In this document: positions 1-9,290 of the stretch, piece by piece
Position numbering within the stretch: the first letter of the stretch is position 1
Layout of the letters: each line of letters opens with the position of its first letter
NCBI RefSeq assembly: GCF_001936475.1
Contig: NZ_MSPQ01000007.1
Coordinates: 124,001-188,000 of the forward strand
Origin: Algoriphagus marinus
Lineage (GTDB): Bacteria; Bacteroidota; Bacteroidia; Cytophagales; Cyclobacteriaceae
Length of the DNA stretch: 64,000 nt
Reading direction: 5' to 3'
Notes under the pieces: model-generated
Database searches by the model: none
Told to the model about the DNA's origin: nothing
Seen by the model: the letters and a program-made list of their open reading frames with translations, nothing else
Translations under genes and position numbers: made by a program

Positions 1-854
1 ACCCTTTGCTTTTGGCCACACACACTTCGCTCAACCCATATTTTTTGACTCGAGCCTCAGTTTTTAAAAATCCAATTGCTGCTAAACTACTGGATTTAAT
101 CCGGATGCTTCCGGTATACCGAGTGAGAGATGGTTTTTCTACAATTCAGCAAAATCAAAAAACCTTCGATCAAACTTTTGAAGTTCTTCGCAAAAATGGC
201 ACTGTAATCATTTTTGCCGAAGGTAGTCATAGTCTTATCCGAAATCTTCGGCCTCTCAGCAAAGGCTTTACCCGAATGGCATTTGGGCTGAAAGAAAAAT
301 ATCCCGACAAAAACCCGGTCATTCTACCCGTAGCAATGGATTACAGTGCACATCGAAGGTCCGGCAGCAAAGTAAGAATCACTTTTGACCGACCTATTCC
401 CGTGGACATGCCGGCATCTAAATCTGGCCTTCTCACCAAATCTGTCGAAAAAGCACTCAGTGAACTAGTGGTAACAATTCCAATCGGAAATTATGAATCT
501 GATTTAGAAAGGCTAATCGAGAATGAAGTAGACCTTACCTCCAAAAAAGAAGTAGAACTATTTCTGAAAACTGGAGAGGTTCCAAATCCAGTCAGAACCC
601 ATGGAGGATTAAAAAATAAGCTGATGAAAATCTTTCATTTCCCGCTCTATTTTCTCTGGCTTTGGAAAAGTCCAAGTGTCAAGGATAAAGTTTTTGATAG
701 CACTTGGAAGTTTTTGATCGGATTTGTTTTTGCACCAATTTGGTACTTTTCGCTGTTCTGGCTTGCATTGGACACTCCCCTTGGCAGTTGGGCTCTTGCT
801 TTTTTGATCATGGCCTGGATAAGTCTTTGGGGAAATAAAAACCCTCAGGAATAA
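1..854 (+). CDS. 1-acyl-glycerol-3-phosphate acyltransferase family protein (5' end missing)
   Basis: Likely transfers an acyl chain to lysophosphatidate or a related lysolipid at the inner membrane. The visible part has the PlsC-family EGSHS box (variant of EGTRS) within FAEGSHS, followed by RPLSKG and a LPVAMDY strand, as in this family. The N-terminal H-x4-D catalytic motif would lie just upstream of base 1, so the gene is cut by the window edge; the reading frame is open to the first codon (bases 3-5). The last ~75 residues hold two hydrophobic segments, suggesting membrane anchoring. A weak inverted repeat at about 864-879 follows the stop but has no clear T-tract. The exact lipid substrate cannot be told. 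Confidence 0.8.
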   Translation, partial: PLLLATHTSLNPYFLTRASVFKNPIAAKLLDLIRMLPVYRVRDGFSTIQQNQKTFDQTFEVLRKNGTVIIFAEGSHSLIRNLRPLSKGFTRMAFGLKEKYPDKNPVILPVAMDYSAHRRSGSKVRITFDRPIPVDMPASKSGLLTKSVEKALSELVVTIPIGNYESDLERLIENEVDLTSKKEVELFLKTGEVPNPVRTHGGLKNKLMKIFHFPLYFLWLWKSPSVKDKVFDSTWKFLIGFVFAPIWYFSLFWLALDTPLGSWALAFLIMAWISLWGNKNPQE

Positions 855-889
855 TTCACAAACACCAAATAATATTTGGCAGGATTTTC

Positions 890-897
890 TACCTTTG
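890..897 (+). promoter_or_regulatory. Putative -7 element TACCTTTG of the hpd promoter
   Basis: It matches the Bacteroidota -7 consensus TAnnTTTG and lies 31 bases before the hpd start codon. No good TTTG -33 box is seen at the usual spacing, so support is partial. Confidence 0.4.
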
Positions 898-928
898 AGG
901 TAGATTTTAACCCAAAAATAACGAAATC

Positions 929-2023
929 ATGTCTGAAGATTTTCTTCCTCTTAATGGTACCGACTACGTAGAATTGTATGTCGGAAATGCCAAACAATCT
1001 GCATTGTATTATCAATATGCATTTGGATACGAACTGATAGCTTATGCGGGTCCTGAAACAGGTATTCGAGATCGTGCATCTTATGTATTGAAGCAGGGAA
1101 AAATCAGATTGGTCTTAACCTCTCCTCTCCAAACAGGTGGAATAATTTCAGATCACATCCTCAAGCATGGAGACGGAGTAAAAGTACTGGCTCTTTGGGT
1201 AGATGACGCCGAAAAATCATGGCAGGAAACTACTTCAAGAGGTGCCGAATCTGAATCAGAGCCAAAAGTCCTTACTGATCAATTCGGAGAAGTTAAGGTA
1301 GCTTCGATCAAAACCTATGGAGATACAATTCATACTTTTGTAGAGCGAAAGAATTATACCGGTGTTTTCCTTCCAGGATATATGCCTCGCAAAAGCACCT
1401 ATACTCCTACTCCAATCGGGTTGATGTATATAGATCACTGCGTCGGAAATGTAGCCCTGGGAGAAATGAACAAATGGGTAGAATTCTATGAAAATGTGAT
1501 GGGATTCAAGCTTCTGATCACATTTGATGACAAAGACATATCCACTGAATATTCCGCATTGATGTCAAAAGTTGTTTCAAATGGAAATGGCTATGTGAAA
1601 TTCCCAATCAATGAACCTGCAGAAGGCAAGAAAAAATCTCAGATTGAAGAATACCTTGATTTCTATAACGGACCTGGGGTACAGCATATGGCAATTGCTA
1701 CTGATGATATTATTCATACGGTAGGTGAACTTCGAAAGAGAGGAGTTGAGTTTTTAGAGGTTCCAGCTTCATATTATGATGATTTATTGGACCGAGTAGG
1801 TAAAATTGACGAAGATTTGCAACCGCTTAAAGATCTCAACATTCTAGTTGACCGAGACGAAGAAGGTTATTTATTGCAAATATTTACCAAACCGGTACAA
1901 GACCGACCGACCTTGTTTTTTGAGATCATCCAACGAAAAGGGGCCAAATCTTTTGGAAAAGGTAACTTCAAAGCGCTTTTCGAGGCTATCGAACGAGAGC
2001 AAGAGCTCAGAGGAAATTTATAA
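929..2023 (+). CDS. hpd: 4-hydroxyphenylpyruvate dioxygenase
   Basis: Converts 4-hydroxyphenylpyruvate to homogentisate in tyrosine breakdown, a cytosolic Fe(II) enzyme. The 364 residues form two VOC-fold halves. The three iron ligands are visible: His170 in YIDHCVGNV, His253 in GPGVQHMAIAT and Glu332 in FFEIIQRKG. The C-terminal GKGNFKALFEAIEREQE helix is characteristic of the family, and the length is typical. The ATG follows a TAnnTTTG promoter element and the gene ends in a strong hairpin terminator, so it seems monocistronic. The next tyrosine-degradation enzymes (homogentisate dioxygenase, fumarylacetoacetase) are not in this window. Confidence 0.95.
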   Translation: MSEDFLPLNGTDYVELYVGNAKQSALYYQYAFGYELIAYAGPETGIRDRASYVLKQGKIRLVLTSPLQTGGIISDHILKHGDGVKVLALWVDDAEKSWQETTSRGAESESEPKVLTDQFGEVKVASIKTYGDTIHTFVERKNYTGVFLPGYMPRKSTYTPTPIGLMYIDHCVGNVALGEMNKWVEFYENVMGFKLLITFDDKDISTEYSALMSKVVSNGNGYVKFPINEPAEGKKKSQIEEYLDFYNGPGVQHMAIATDDIIHTVGELRKRGVEFLEVPASYYDDLLDRVGKIDEDLQPLKDLNILVDRDEEGYLLQIFTKPVQDRPTLFFEIIQRKGAKSFGKGNFKALFEAIEREQELRGNL

Positions 2024-2026
2024 TTA

Positions 2027-2056
2027 CAAAAGCCGGTCTAAGACCGGTTTTTTTTT
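2027..2056 (+). terminator. Intrinsic terminator after hpd
   Basis: The stem CCGGTC/GACCGG (2033-2038 with 2042-2047) has a 3-base loop and is followed by nine T. It ends the hpd transcript just before the DUF502 gene. Confidence 0.85.
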
Positions 2057-2097
2057 GCTCAATAATCTCTTAATTTTTAGACTCAAAGAAGAAATCT

Positions 2098-2685
2098 ATG
2101 AAGTCAATTCTGTCATTTGCGTCAAAGACCATCAAAGGAGGAATATTTTTCCTTTTACCAATCCTTCTTGTATTATTTTTTGTAAAAAAAGGAATAGAAC
2201 TGATTAAGCCAGTGGCAGAAGCGATTAGCAATGAGCTTCAAATCAATAGCTCAATTCTAAATGTGCCCTATATTTTTGCCATTCTGATCATTGTATTGAT
2301 TTGCTTTTTAGCAGGTTGGATTGCTAGCTTAGGATTAGGAAAAGTAATGGTTAAATGGATTGAAGAAAATGTCCTTTCTCTTTTCCCTGGGTATTTATTG
2401 ATGAAATCTAGCTTGGAGAGTAAGGCTGGTTTAAAATCGGATAAAGAGTTTCCGGTAGTTCTCGTTCCAATTGACGGGTTAATGTTTGGCTTTTTAGTGG
2501 ATGAATTTGAAAATGGAGACTGCGTAGTTTTCGTGCCTTCTGCTCCAAGCACATGGGAAGGAAATGTAGTAATTTTCAAAAAGGATCAAGTCACACGAAC
2601 TAAATACAAACAAGGAGACATTTCCTCGGTCATGCGAAAATTAGGGATAGGAACTGTGGAACTTCTTGCAAAGGGAAAACACTAG
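2098..2685 (+). CDS. DUF502 family membrane protein
   Basis: A 195-residue inner-membrane protein of the DUF502 family, whose function is not established. Two hydrophobic segments lie at about residues 14-30 and 58-80. They are followed by a soluble region with the family pattern FPVVLVPIDGLMFGFLVDEF and VFVPSAPSTWEGNVV. The ATG overlaps no other gene. The gene converges on the GH2 gene of the minus strand, overlapping its stop by four bases (2682-2685), so no terminator separates them. The family assignment rests on recognised sequence patterns; a role in membrane or envelope upkeep would be only a guess. Confidence 0.8.
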   Translation: MKSILSFASKTIKGGIFFLLPILLVLFFVKKGIELIKPVAEAISNELQINSSILNVPYIFAILIIVLICFLAGWIASLGLGKVMVKWIEENVLSLFPGYLLMKSSLESKAGLKSDKEFPVVLVPIDGLMFGFLVDEFENGDCVVFVPSAPSTWEGNVVIFKKDQVTRTKYKQGDISSVMRKLGIGTVELLAKGKH

Positions 2686-4499
2686 AAAAGTCCGGAATGG
2701 ATGTTTTTCAAAAACTTCTCATCAAACTTAAAGACCTTCCGGTCATAAGTCATCAAACCATTGGTCTCGACTTCTACATCTGTGGTCTGAGTATAAATGG
2801 CCGCTGCCAAGCCACGCGGAATAAGCTTTTTCAAATCCACCATTAATCTTTCATAGCGAGTCTGAAGATCCGCTTTCGTTGTAAAAGACTGATAGCCCCA
2901 ATTATCTTTGTTCAACCAAGTATGCCCTTCTATCGGTAATCCTAATCCACCAAACTCTCCCAAAACCATCAAATCATATTTTCCAAAAGTACTTGGGTCA
3001 GGCATGACTGGGTCTGGATAATTATGAAGATCCAGAATATCTCCCACCACATCTGTTCCTTCCATTTCAAAATTTCCCCCACTGGCTGAATTGATAAGCC
3101 TTGTAGGATCCAATTTCCTGGTCAAATTCACGATCTCAGTAGTTTTGAATTGTCCCCAAGCTTCATTGAAAGGAACCCACACCACAATCGATGGGAAAAA
3201 CTTGAATTCATTCATGATTTCTGTCCACTCGGTTTTGAAAATCCGCTCACTTTCTGCAGTTCGATCTTTATTCATTCCTTCCCTGATAATTCCCGGGCGA
3301 ACTTCCCATCGATTCCCCATATCTCCGCTAGGCATATCTTGCCAGACAAGCATTCCTAATTTATCGGCATGGTAATACCATCTAGCCGGTTCTACCTTCA
3401 CATGCTTACGAATCATATTAAAACCCATCTCCTTGGTCTTAAGTATATCAAATGCTAAAGCTTCATCAGTCGGCGCTGTATATAAGCCATCTGGCCACCA
3501 ACCTTGATCAAGAGGGCCATATTGGAAGAGTGGTTTCCCATTCAAAAACATCCGTTGGAAACCGTCTTCATCTTTGGACATTCGGATATCTCGGTAAGCC
3601 GCATAGGATGTAATTTCGTCAACCACTTTTTTTCCTTGCAACAAACTCACTTTTACATCATATAGAAATGGACTATCAGGAGACCATGTTTTTGGATCGG
3701 TCAAGATGATCTTTCGAGAATCCGATGCGGGTGCCAGACTTGAATAAATCTCTCTTCCTTCTTCCATGAGCGTTATCTGAAGCTGCATCCCCTCGAAATT
3801 GCCGATGATTTCCTGAGAAAAAATCAGTGCTGAATTTTCCCAGTCAGTCACCGTGTAAACCGATTTAAGATAAGTTTCTGGAACGGATTCCAACCAGACG
3901 GTCTGCCAGATTCCGGTTACAGGTGTATACCAAATTCCCTTTGGGTCTTTGACTTGTTTTCCACGAGGCTGAGGGCCCGAATCGCTCGGATCCCAGACTC
4001 TCAATTTGATATTCTGGGTTTTCCCTTTTTCCAAAAATGGCGTCACATCAAAGCTAAAACCATCAAATCCACCTTGATGCATTCCTACACGCTTATCATT
4101 TACCCAAACTTCAGATTCCCAATCAACCGCTCCAAAATGCAGTAAAATCCTGTTTTTCCCTCTTTCTAAAGAAAGATCAAATGATCGCTCATACCAAAGT
4201 TCTGCCTCAGGCCCAACGGTTTTATGCACTCCGGACAGTAGGGATTCTGCTGCAAAAGGAACAGTGATTTTTCCCTGATCAATCGTCGCTGGAGTTACTC
4301 CTTTTGCTTGAATCGCAAAATTCCATGGACCATTGAGGTTCTGCCAATTATCCCGAACAAGTTGAGGTCTTGGGTAATCCGGCAAGGGTGAATCAGGATT
4401 CACCTCGTCGGTCCAATCGGTTTTGAGAATCGGCCCCTGTGCAAAACTCTGAATAGAAAAAACACAAAAACAGAAGGCTAAAATTAGTTTACTCATCAT
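2682..4499 (-). CDS. Exported glycoside hydrolase family 2 protein (short type)
   Basis: A secreted GH2 enzyme that likely removes terminal beta-linked sugars. Residues 1-20 form a signal peptide ending SFAQ. Next come a jelly-roll sugar-binding domain (motifs WYERSF, HFGAVDWESEVWVN, HQGGFDGFSFDVT), an immunoglobulin-like domain and a TIM barrel. The predicted acid/base is Glu446 in NEAWGQF and the nucleophile Glu515 in LGEFGGLG. At 605 residues it lacks the C-terminal domains of large beta-galactosidases. It follows another GH2 gene by only 22 bases and is probably co-transcribed. Beta-galactosidase, glucuronidase or mannosidase activity cannot be separated by reading. Confidence 0.88.
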   Translation of the reverse strand: MMSKLILAFCFCVFSIQSFAQGPILKTDWTDEVNPDSPLPDYPRPQLVRDNWQNLNGPWNFAIQAKGVTPATIDQGKITVPFAAESLLSGVHKTVGPEAELWYERSFDLSLERGKNRILLHFGAVDWESEVWVNDKRVGMHQGGFDGFSFDVTPFLEKGKTQNIKLRVWDPSDSGPQPRGKQVKDPKGIWYTPVTGIWQTVWLESVPETYLKSVYTVTDWENSALIFSQEIIGNFEGMQLQITLMEEGREIYSSLAPASDSRKIILTDPKTWSPDSPFLYDVKVSLLQGKKVVDEITSYAAYRDIRMSKDEDGFQRMFLNGKPLFQYGPLDQGWWPDGLYTAPTDEALAFDILKTKEMGFNMIRKHVKVEPARWYYHADKLGMLVWQDMPSGDMGNRWEVRPGIIREGMNKDRTAESERIFKTEWTEIMNEFKFFPSIVVWVPFNEAWGQFKTTEIVNLTRKLDPTRLINSASGGNFEMEGTDVVGDILDLHNYPDPVMPDPSTFGKYDLMVLGEFGGLGLPIEGHTWLNKDNWGYQSFTTKADLQTRYERLMVDLKKLIPRGLAAAIYTQTTDVEVETNGLMTYDRKVFKFDEKFLKNIHSGLF

Positions 4500-4521
4500 T
4501 GTTTTTTGGGTTTAGGTAATT

Positions 4522-7332
4522 TCATTTAAAATCAAACCAAAGAATCATTGAATAGCCGATATCTCCTGACCGAGAAACCCCAAAAGCCTTTTGCCCCTGT
4601 GGTCCCATCTCATCTGCCAGATGAAACTTGGTACCAATAGGTGATATTTTATATAAGAATGATAAATCACCTTTTGGTAAAACTGGTCTTGTACCTGGAG
4701 TTGAAAGGGTTGGGATTTCAGGATTAAAAAGCCCTAGAAATAGACCTTGTGTTTCAGTTCGAATCTCAATCTCTCCTTCTTCAGTCTTTAAGTTAAGCGC
4801 ATGAAAATTAGAATGAAAGCCTTTGAACTCCGGATAAATCAAATTCTCGAAACTGAAACCAGTCATGGTGTTATTATACTCCTTTTCCCAAAGCCCAAAT
4901 TCAACACCCTTCAATCTGTTTTGCCAGACTCGATAAGGACCATTTCCAATCCATTGGGCACTGATGACTTTTTCCTCAGGATAAGAAAAACCAAGTCCAA
5001 GGATCTCCATATTCTTACCGTTAAAGTTCGGAGCAGATGATTCCATTTTCAATCTGCCATCAGTCAACACGGTCCAGGTAATCTTTGCTGGATATGGTTT
5101 AAATTCGGATTGTATCTGAATTGAACCGTCCTTATTTCGCATCCAAGACACTTCTGATACAGTTGACTCTACTCCCTCAATCTCCTCACGCTGTTCCAGC
5201 GAAATTAAATCCCTACCTATTCTGACCAATTGAAGGTTTCCAAATTTCTTTCCGAAGAAATAAATTTTTTCACCAACCGCTATCTGTAAATCAGTTGATG
5301 TCTCCCTGACCACAATGTTTTGAGTTTCTGTGGAAGGATCATTGCGGAAGTAATTTTGATTTCCTTTTGCGGGATTACGAATTGCCTTAGCCCAAGTGTA
5401 AAGCTCCTCACCGTTGATCCCAAAAGCAGTAATCTTAAGCACATCACCGCTAGTCCATGAGCTGGGGAGATCTAAATTAACAATCCTCGTTTCTCCTGGC
5501 TTACCTTCTGGAAGACTTTGGGAGCCAGAGTATAATTTGCTGGAATTCTTCCAACCATCAAATGATTCGATAGTCCAGTTTATTCTGGTTTGATTCAAAT
5601 TGGAATAAAGGTATTTATTCGTAACCCTGATATTTCCATCAAAATCGGGAGAAAGAACAAAAGGTTCTATTTGCACTGGAGACCAAATGGATTTGATGGT
5701 ATAAAAACTTCCTTCCTTTTCCCGATATGGGCCTACTATCCCATCTGGAGCATGATTTCCATCCACATCATGGATATACCCCAAGTCTTTTCTCAATATC
5801 GCTTCGTCTGCAAAAACCCATAAAAACCCTCCAGCTCCGAGGGGATTTGAAGTATAACTTTGCCAAAAATCTTCTAAACCAGCGCCCAAACCACCATCAT
5901 AAAGTCCATGAAGTAGTTCGGTAGGTAAAAAAACATCTTGCCCATTGCTCAGTCTATTGATTCCAGCATCATATCTAGGATAATGGTGAGTATCAAAGCC
6001 ATTTCGCTGTAACCAAGGATAAAGAATAGGGCGTTTTTGAATATCTAATTCATGGAAACCTTTTTCATTGGCAAAATTCCATCCCCCCTCATTTCCATGA
6101 TCCCAAATTACCACCGAAGGATAATTGGCATCTTTGAGTACCGTTTCCTTTACCAACTTGGGGCCCACGATTGTATCATAAGCATCTTGCCATCCTGTCA
6201 CCTCATCCAAAACAAACAATCCCAACGAATCCGTCAATTCTAAAAATCGCTCATCAGGAACATAATGAGACATTCGTACGGCATTCATATTCATTTCTTT
6301 CATCAAAGCAATATCCTCCATATGATTGGCTTCTGACAAAGCTCTTCCAGTAGTCGGGTAAGATGAATGTCGATTAACACCTTTGAATATGACTTTCACA
6401 CCATTGACATAGAAACCATCATTTTTGCGAAGCTCCACTGTCCTGAAACCAATTCGCTCAGTTTTTTCATATAGCGTTTTTCCATTTTGAATAATCGAGT
6501 AGCGAGCATCATAAAGGAAAGGGGTCTCAGGATTCCAGGATTTAATTTGATCGAATTGGCTACTGATCCAAATCGAATCAGAACTGATATCCTGCAATTG
6601 CGACCCGATAACCAATTCAGATCCTTGCTCGAATAGTTCTATTTTAACTTGAGCAGCTTTTGGAACCTTACTTAATGTGAGTAAAGAAGTAAGTTTCCCT
6701 CCTGCTTGTGGATCAACTGCAATTCTGGTAAAGTGTATTTCGGGTAAAACCTCTAAGAATACTGGTCTAAAAATACCGCCGAAAATCCAAAAATCAGCCT
6801 GTCGCTCAGCTTTGTTAACAGACTCATTTTCAGAATGTTTTTTAACTATTACTTCAAGTAGATTTTCTTTTTTAAAATTCAAAAAATCAGAGATGTCATA
6901 TGAGAATCTATAAAAGCCACCTTGGTGGACTGGACCAACAAGTTCTCCATTGATCTTCACCTCAGTATCCGTCATTACCCCATCGAAAACCAATCGAATC
7001 ACTTTGCCTTTCCAATCTGGATTTCCTGAAAAACGATGTTTGTAGTATCCAACTTCTTTACCTAACACCCGATCAGATTCTCGATGATCATGACCATAAT
7101 TGAATGTGCCAAAGCCTTCCATTTCCCAATTGGAAGGAACTTTGATTCTAGACCATTGACCGCTATTTCTTCCATCTGATACTTTGAAATCCCAAAGCAC
7201 TGCTTGAGAATGATCTTTCCCACTAAGATAAACTCGCAGGTAGGAATTGGCTTGCTGCTGCGCAAAGCCAAAATTGATACTTATCGAAAAAGTGAAAGCA
7301 AAAAGGAAAATCCGAAGTAGATGATTCTTCAT
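4522..7332 (-). CDS. Exported glycoside hydrolase family 2, beta-galactosidase type (long)
   Basis: A 936-residue secreted GH2 enzyme, first gene of a two-gene glycosidase operon. The signal peptide (residues 1-24, ending GFAQ) is followed by a sugar-binding jelly roll (VPSNWEMEGFGTFNY, VKINGELVGPVHQGGFYRFSYD), an Ig-like domain and a TIM barrel. The predicted acid/base is Glu415 in WDHGNEGGW and the nucleophile Glu472 in LPTELLHG. The GGFLWVFADEA segment sits where LacZ-like enzymes have their conserved Trp. A long C-terminal beta-rich part resembles the DUF4981 and small-chain region of LacZ-like enzymes. No SusC/SusD or sugar sensor is adjacent, so it is not a classical polysaccharide utilization locus. 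Confidence 0.9.
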   Translation of the reverse strand: MKNHLLRIFLFAFTFSISINFGFAQQQANSYLRVYLSGKDHSQAVLWDFKVSDGRNSGQWSRIKVPSNWEMEGFGTFNYGHDHRESDRVLGKEVGYYKHRFSGNPDWKGKVIRLVFDGVMTDTEVKINGELVGPVHQGGFYRFSYDISDFLNFKKENLLEVIVKKHSENESVNKAERQADFWIFGGIFRPVFLEVLPEIHFTRIAVDPQAGGKLTSLLTLSKVPKAAQVKIELFEQGSELVIGSQLQDISSDSIWISSQFDQIKSWNPETPFLYDARYSIIQNGKTLYEKTERIGFRTVELRKNDGFYVNGVKVIFKGVNRHSSYPTTGRALSEANHMEDIALMKEMNMNAVRMSHYVPDERFLELTDSLGLFVLDEVTGWQDAYDTIVGPKLVKETVLKDANYPSVVIWDHGNEGGWNFANEKGFHELDIQKRPILYPWLQRNGFDTHHYPRYDAGINRLSNGQDVFLPTELLHGLYDGGLGAGLEDFWQSYTSNPLGAGGFLWVFADEAILRKDLGYIHDVDGNHAPDGIVGPYREKEGSFYTIKSIWSPVQIEPFVLSPDFDGNIRVTNKYLYSNLNQTRINWTIESFDGWKNSSKLYSGSQSLPEGKPGETRIVNLDLPSSWTSGDVLKITAFGINGEELYTWAKAIRNPAKGNQNYFRNDPSTETQNIVVRETSTDLQIAVGEKIYFFGKKFGNLQLVRIGRDLISLEQREEIEGVESTVSEVSWMRNKDGSIQIQSEFKPYPAKITWTVLTDGRLKMESSAPNFNGKNMEILGLGFSYPEEKVISAQWIGNGPYRVWQNRLKGVEFGLWEKEYNNTMTGFSFENLIYPEFKGFHSNFHALNLKTEEGEIEIRTETQGLFLGLFNPEIPTLSTPGTRPVLPKGDLSFLYKISPIGTKFHLADEMGPQGQKAFGVSRSGDIGYSMILWFDFK

Positions 7333-7509
7333 AATGGCTATTTTGATGATATGCTAATATTAAAAATAGGTCAAAGTCAATGGGATAAAAACTTTTTCTG
7401 CTTTTAATGACCAATTTCTTCAAACAAATATTTCTTAATTCATTTCCTTATCAGAATGGCATTTTTTAACAAATTACATATCTTAGACCCATATAGAAAT
7501 TTTTAAAAT

Positions 7510-9240
7510 ATGAATGCAATAGACCCTTCAATCCTAGCGAAAGCCGAGTCTTGGCTTGCTGGAAATGTAGATGAGCAAACCAAATCTACCATCAGAACAC
7601 TCATCAAGGAAAATCCCAAAGAACTGACTGACTCTTTTTATCAAGACCTGGAATTTGGAACAGGTGGACTGAGAGGACTTATGGGAGTAGGTACTAACCG
7701 GATGAATGTCTACACAATCGGAATGGCGACACAAGGCTTAGCAAACTACCTTTTGAAATGCTTTCCAAATCAGGAAATCCGAGTAGCTATCACTCATGAC
7801 AGCCGAATCAACAATACGCTTTTTGCAACTACTACTGCAAACGTATTGACTGCCAACGGAATCCATGTACTCTATTTCAGAGATATGCGTCCGACTCCGA
7901 TGTTATCATTTGCAGTTCGCCATTTCGGATGTAAAAGTGGCGTCATGATTACTGCATCCCACAATCCTAAGGAATACAACGGCTACAAAGCCTACTGGGA
8001 AGATGGTGCTCAAGTAGTTGCTCCACATGATAAAAATATCATCACTGAAGTGCAAAAAATTACCTCTTTTGATCAGGTGAATTTTGATAAAAATGATGCA
8101 CTTTTCTCCTATATAGAAGAAGACTTTGATGCGATCTATCTGGAGAAAGTTAAGGAGCTTAGTCTTTCCAAGGAAGCGATTCAAGCTCAAAAAGATATGC
8201 CGATAGTCTTCTCACCGATTCATGGTGCTTCAGGCAAAATGGTGCCTGCCGCGCTTCGTGGCTTCGGGTTTGAAAATATCAATATCGTTAAAGAGCAGGC
8301 TGAACCAGATGGGAATTTCCCAACCGTGATTTATCCAAACCCGGAGGAAGCTGAAGCCTTAACCCTTTCACTCAAACTTGCTAAAGAAATTGGTGCAGAG
8401 TTGGTTTTGGCTTGTGATCCTGACGGGGATCGATATGCTGCTGCTGTTCCTAATGGAAGTGGAGAGTTCGAACTTTTGAATGGTAATCAGACTGGTTCAC
8501 TTTTGACTTATTACCTTTTGAGCAGATGGAAAGAAGCCGGAAAGCTAGACGGTAATCAATTTATAGTGAACACAATTGTGACTACCGAGCTGATCGATGA
8601 AATCGCAAAAGGGTTTAATGTAACCTGTTTTTCGGTTCTGACTGGATTTAAAAATATTGCATCCATAATTTTAGAACTCGAGGGGAAAAAGAAATTCATC
8701 TGTGGTGGAGAGGAATCTTACGGTTATCTGGTTGGGGATTTTGTGAGGGATAAGGATGGCGTTTCTGCTTGTGCTATGGTAGCGGAAATAATCGCCTACT
8801 ACAAAACACAGGGCAAAACAGTCTTTGATGTATTGGCTGAGATCTATACCCAATATGGTTTCTACAAAGAATCTCTTATCTCTGTCACTAAGAAAGGAAA
8901 AGATGGAGCTGAACAAATCCAGGCATTGATGAATGGATTCCGAACAAATCCTCCTACAGAAATGAATGGAATCCCTGTAGAACGAATCGTGGATGTCAAG
9001 GAAAGTACTATAACCTATGTCAAAACGGGGAAAACAGAAAAGCTTAATATGGACAAGTCAAACGTGATGCAGTTCTATTTGGAAGACGGAAGTAAGATAT
9101 CTGCAAGACCATCTGGAACCGAGCCAAAGATCAAGTATTATTTCTCTGTAAATAGACCTCTTGAAAATGCAGCTGATTATAGAAAGAAAGAAGCTGAACT
9201 TGCCGAAAAACTTGAAGGCTTGAAAGCCTATTTTAGCTAA
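7510..9240 (+). CDS. Phosphohexomutase (phosphoglucomutase/phosphomannomutase family)
   Basis: Interconverts hexose 1- and 6-phosphates in the cytosol, supplying sugar nucleotides and glycogen or feeding glycolysis. All four family signatures are present in 576 residues: the phosphoserine loop TASHNP (Ser150), the metal loop DPDGDR (Asp303, 305, 307), the sugar loop GGEESYG, and the phosphate-binding RPSGTEPK (from Arg533). The length fits the long PGM2-like branch common in Bacteroidota. It is transcribed divergently from the GH2 pair across a 177-base gap and ends in a strong bidirectional terminator. Whether glucose or mannose phosphate is preferred is not decided by these motifs. Confidence 0.93.
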   Translation: MNAIDPSILAKAESWLAGNVDEQTKSTIRTLIKENPKELTDSFYQDLEFGTGGLRGLMGVGTNRMNVYTIGMATQGLANYLLKCFPNQEIRVAITHDSRINNTLFATTTANVLTANGIHVLYFRDMRPTPMLSFAVRHFGCKSGVMITASHNPKEYNGYKAYWEDGAQVVAPHDKNIITEVQKITSFDQVNFDKNDALFSYIEEDFDAIYLEKVKELSLSKEAIQAQKDMPIVFSPIHGASGKMVPAALRGFGFENINIVKEQAEPDGNFPTVIYPNPEEAEALTLSLKLAKEIGAELVLACDPDGDRYAAAVPNGSGEFELLNGNQTGSLLTYYLLSRWKEAGKLDGNQFIVNTIVTTELIDEIAKGFNVTCFSVLTGFKNIASIILELEGKKKFICGGEESYGYLVGDFVRDKDGVSACAMVAEIIAYYKTQGKTVFDVLAEIYTQYGFYKESLISVTKKGKDGAEQIQALMNGFRTNPPTEMNGIPVERIVDVKESTITYVKTGKTEKLNMDKSNVMQFYLEDGSKISARPSGTEPKIKYYFSVNRPLENAADYRKKEAELAEKLEGLKAYFS

Positions 9241-9252
9241 TAAAAGGAAGCC

Positions 9253-9290
9253 AAAAAAGCGACATTGAGTTTCAATGTCGCTTTTTTTTT
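9253..9290 (+). terminator. Bidirectional intrinsic terminator
   Basis: A perfect 10-bp stem (9259-9268 with 9272-9281) is flanked by A and T runs on both sides. It can end both the mutase transcript and the converging egtD transcript, whose stop lies inside the T-run. Confidence 0.88.

Noticed and set aside
2682..7332. A polysaccharide utilization locus
   Set aside because: No SusC/SusD, no hybrid two-component sensor and no anti-sigma pair near the GH2 genes.
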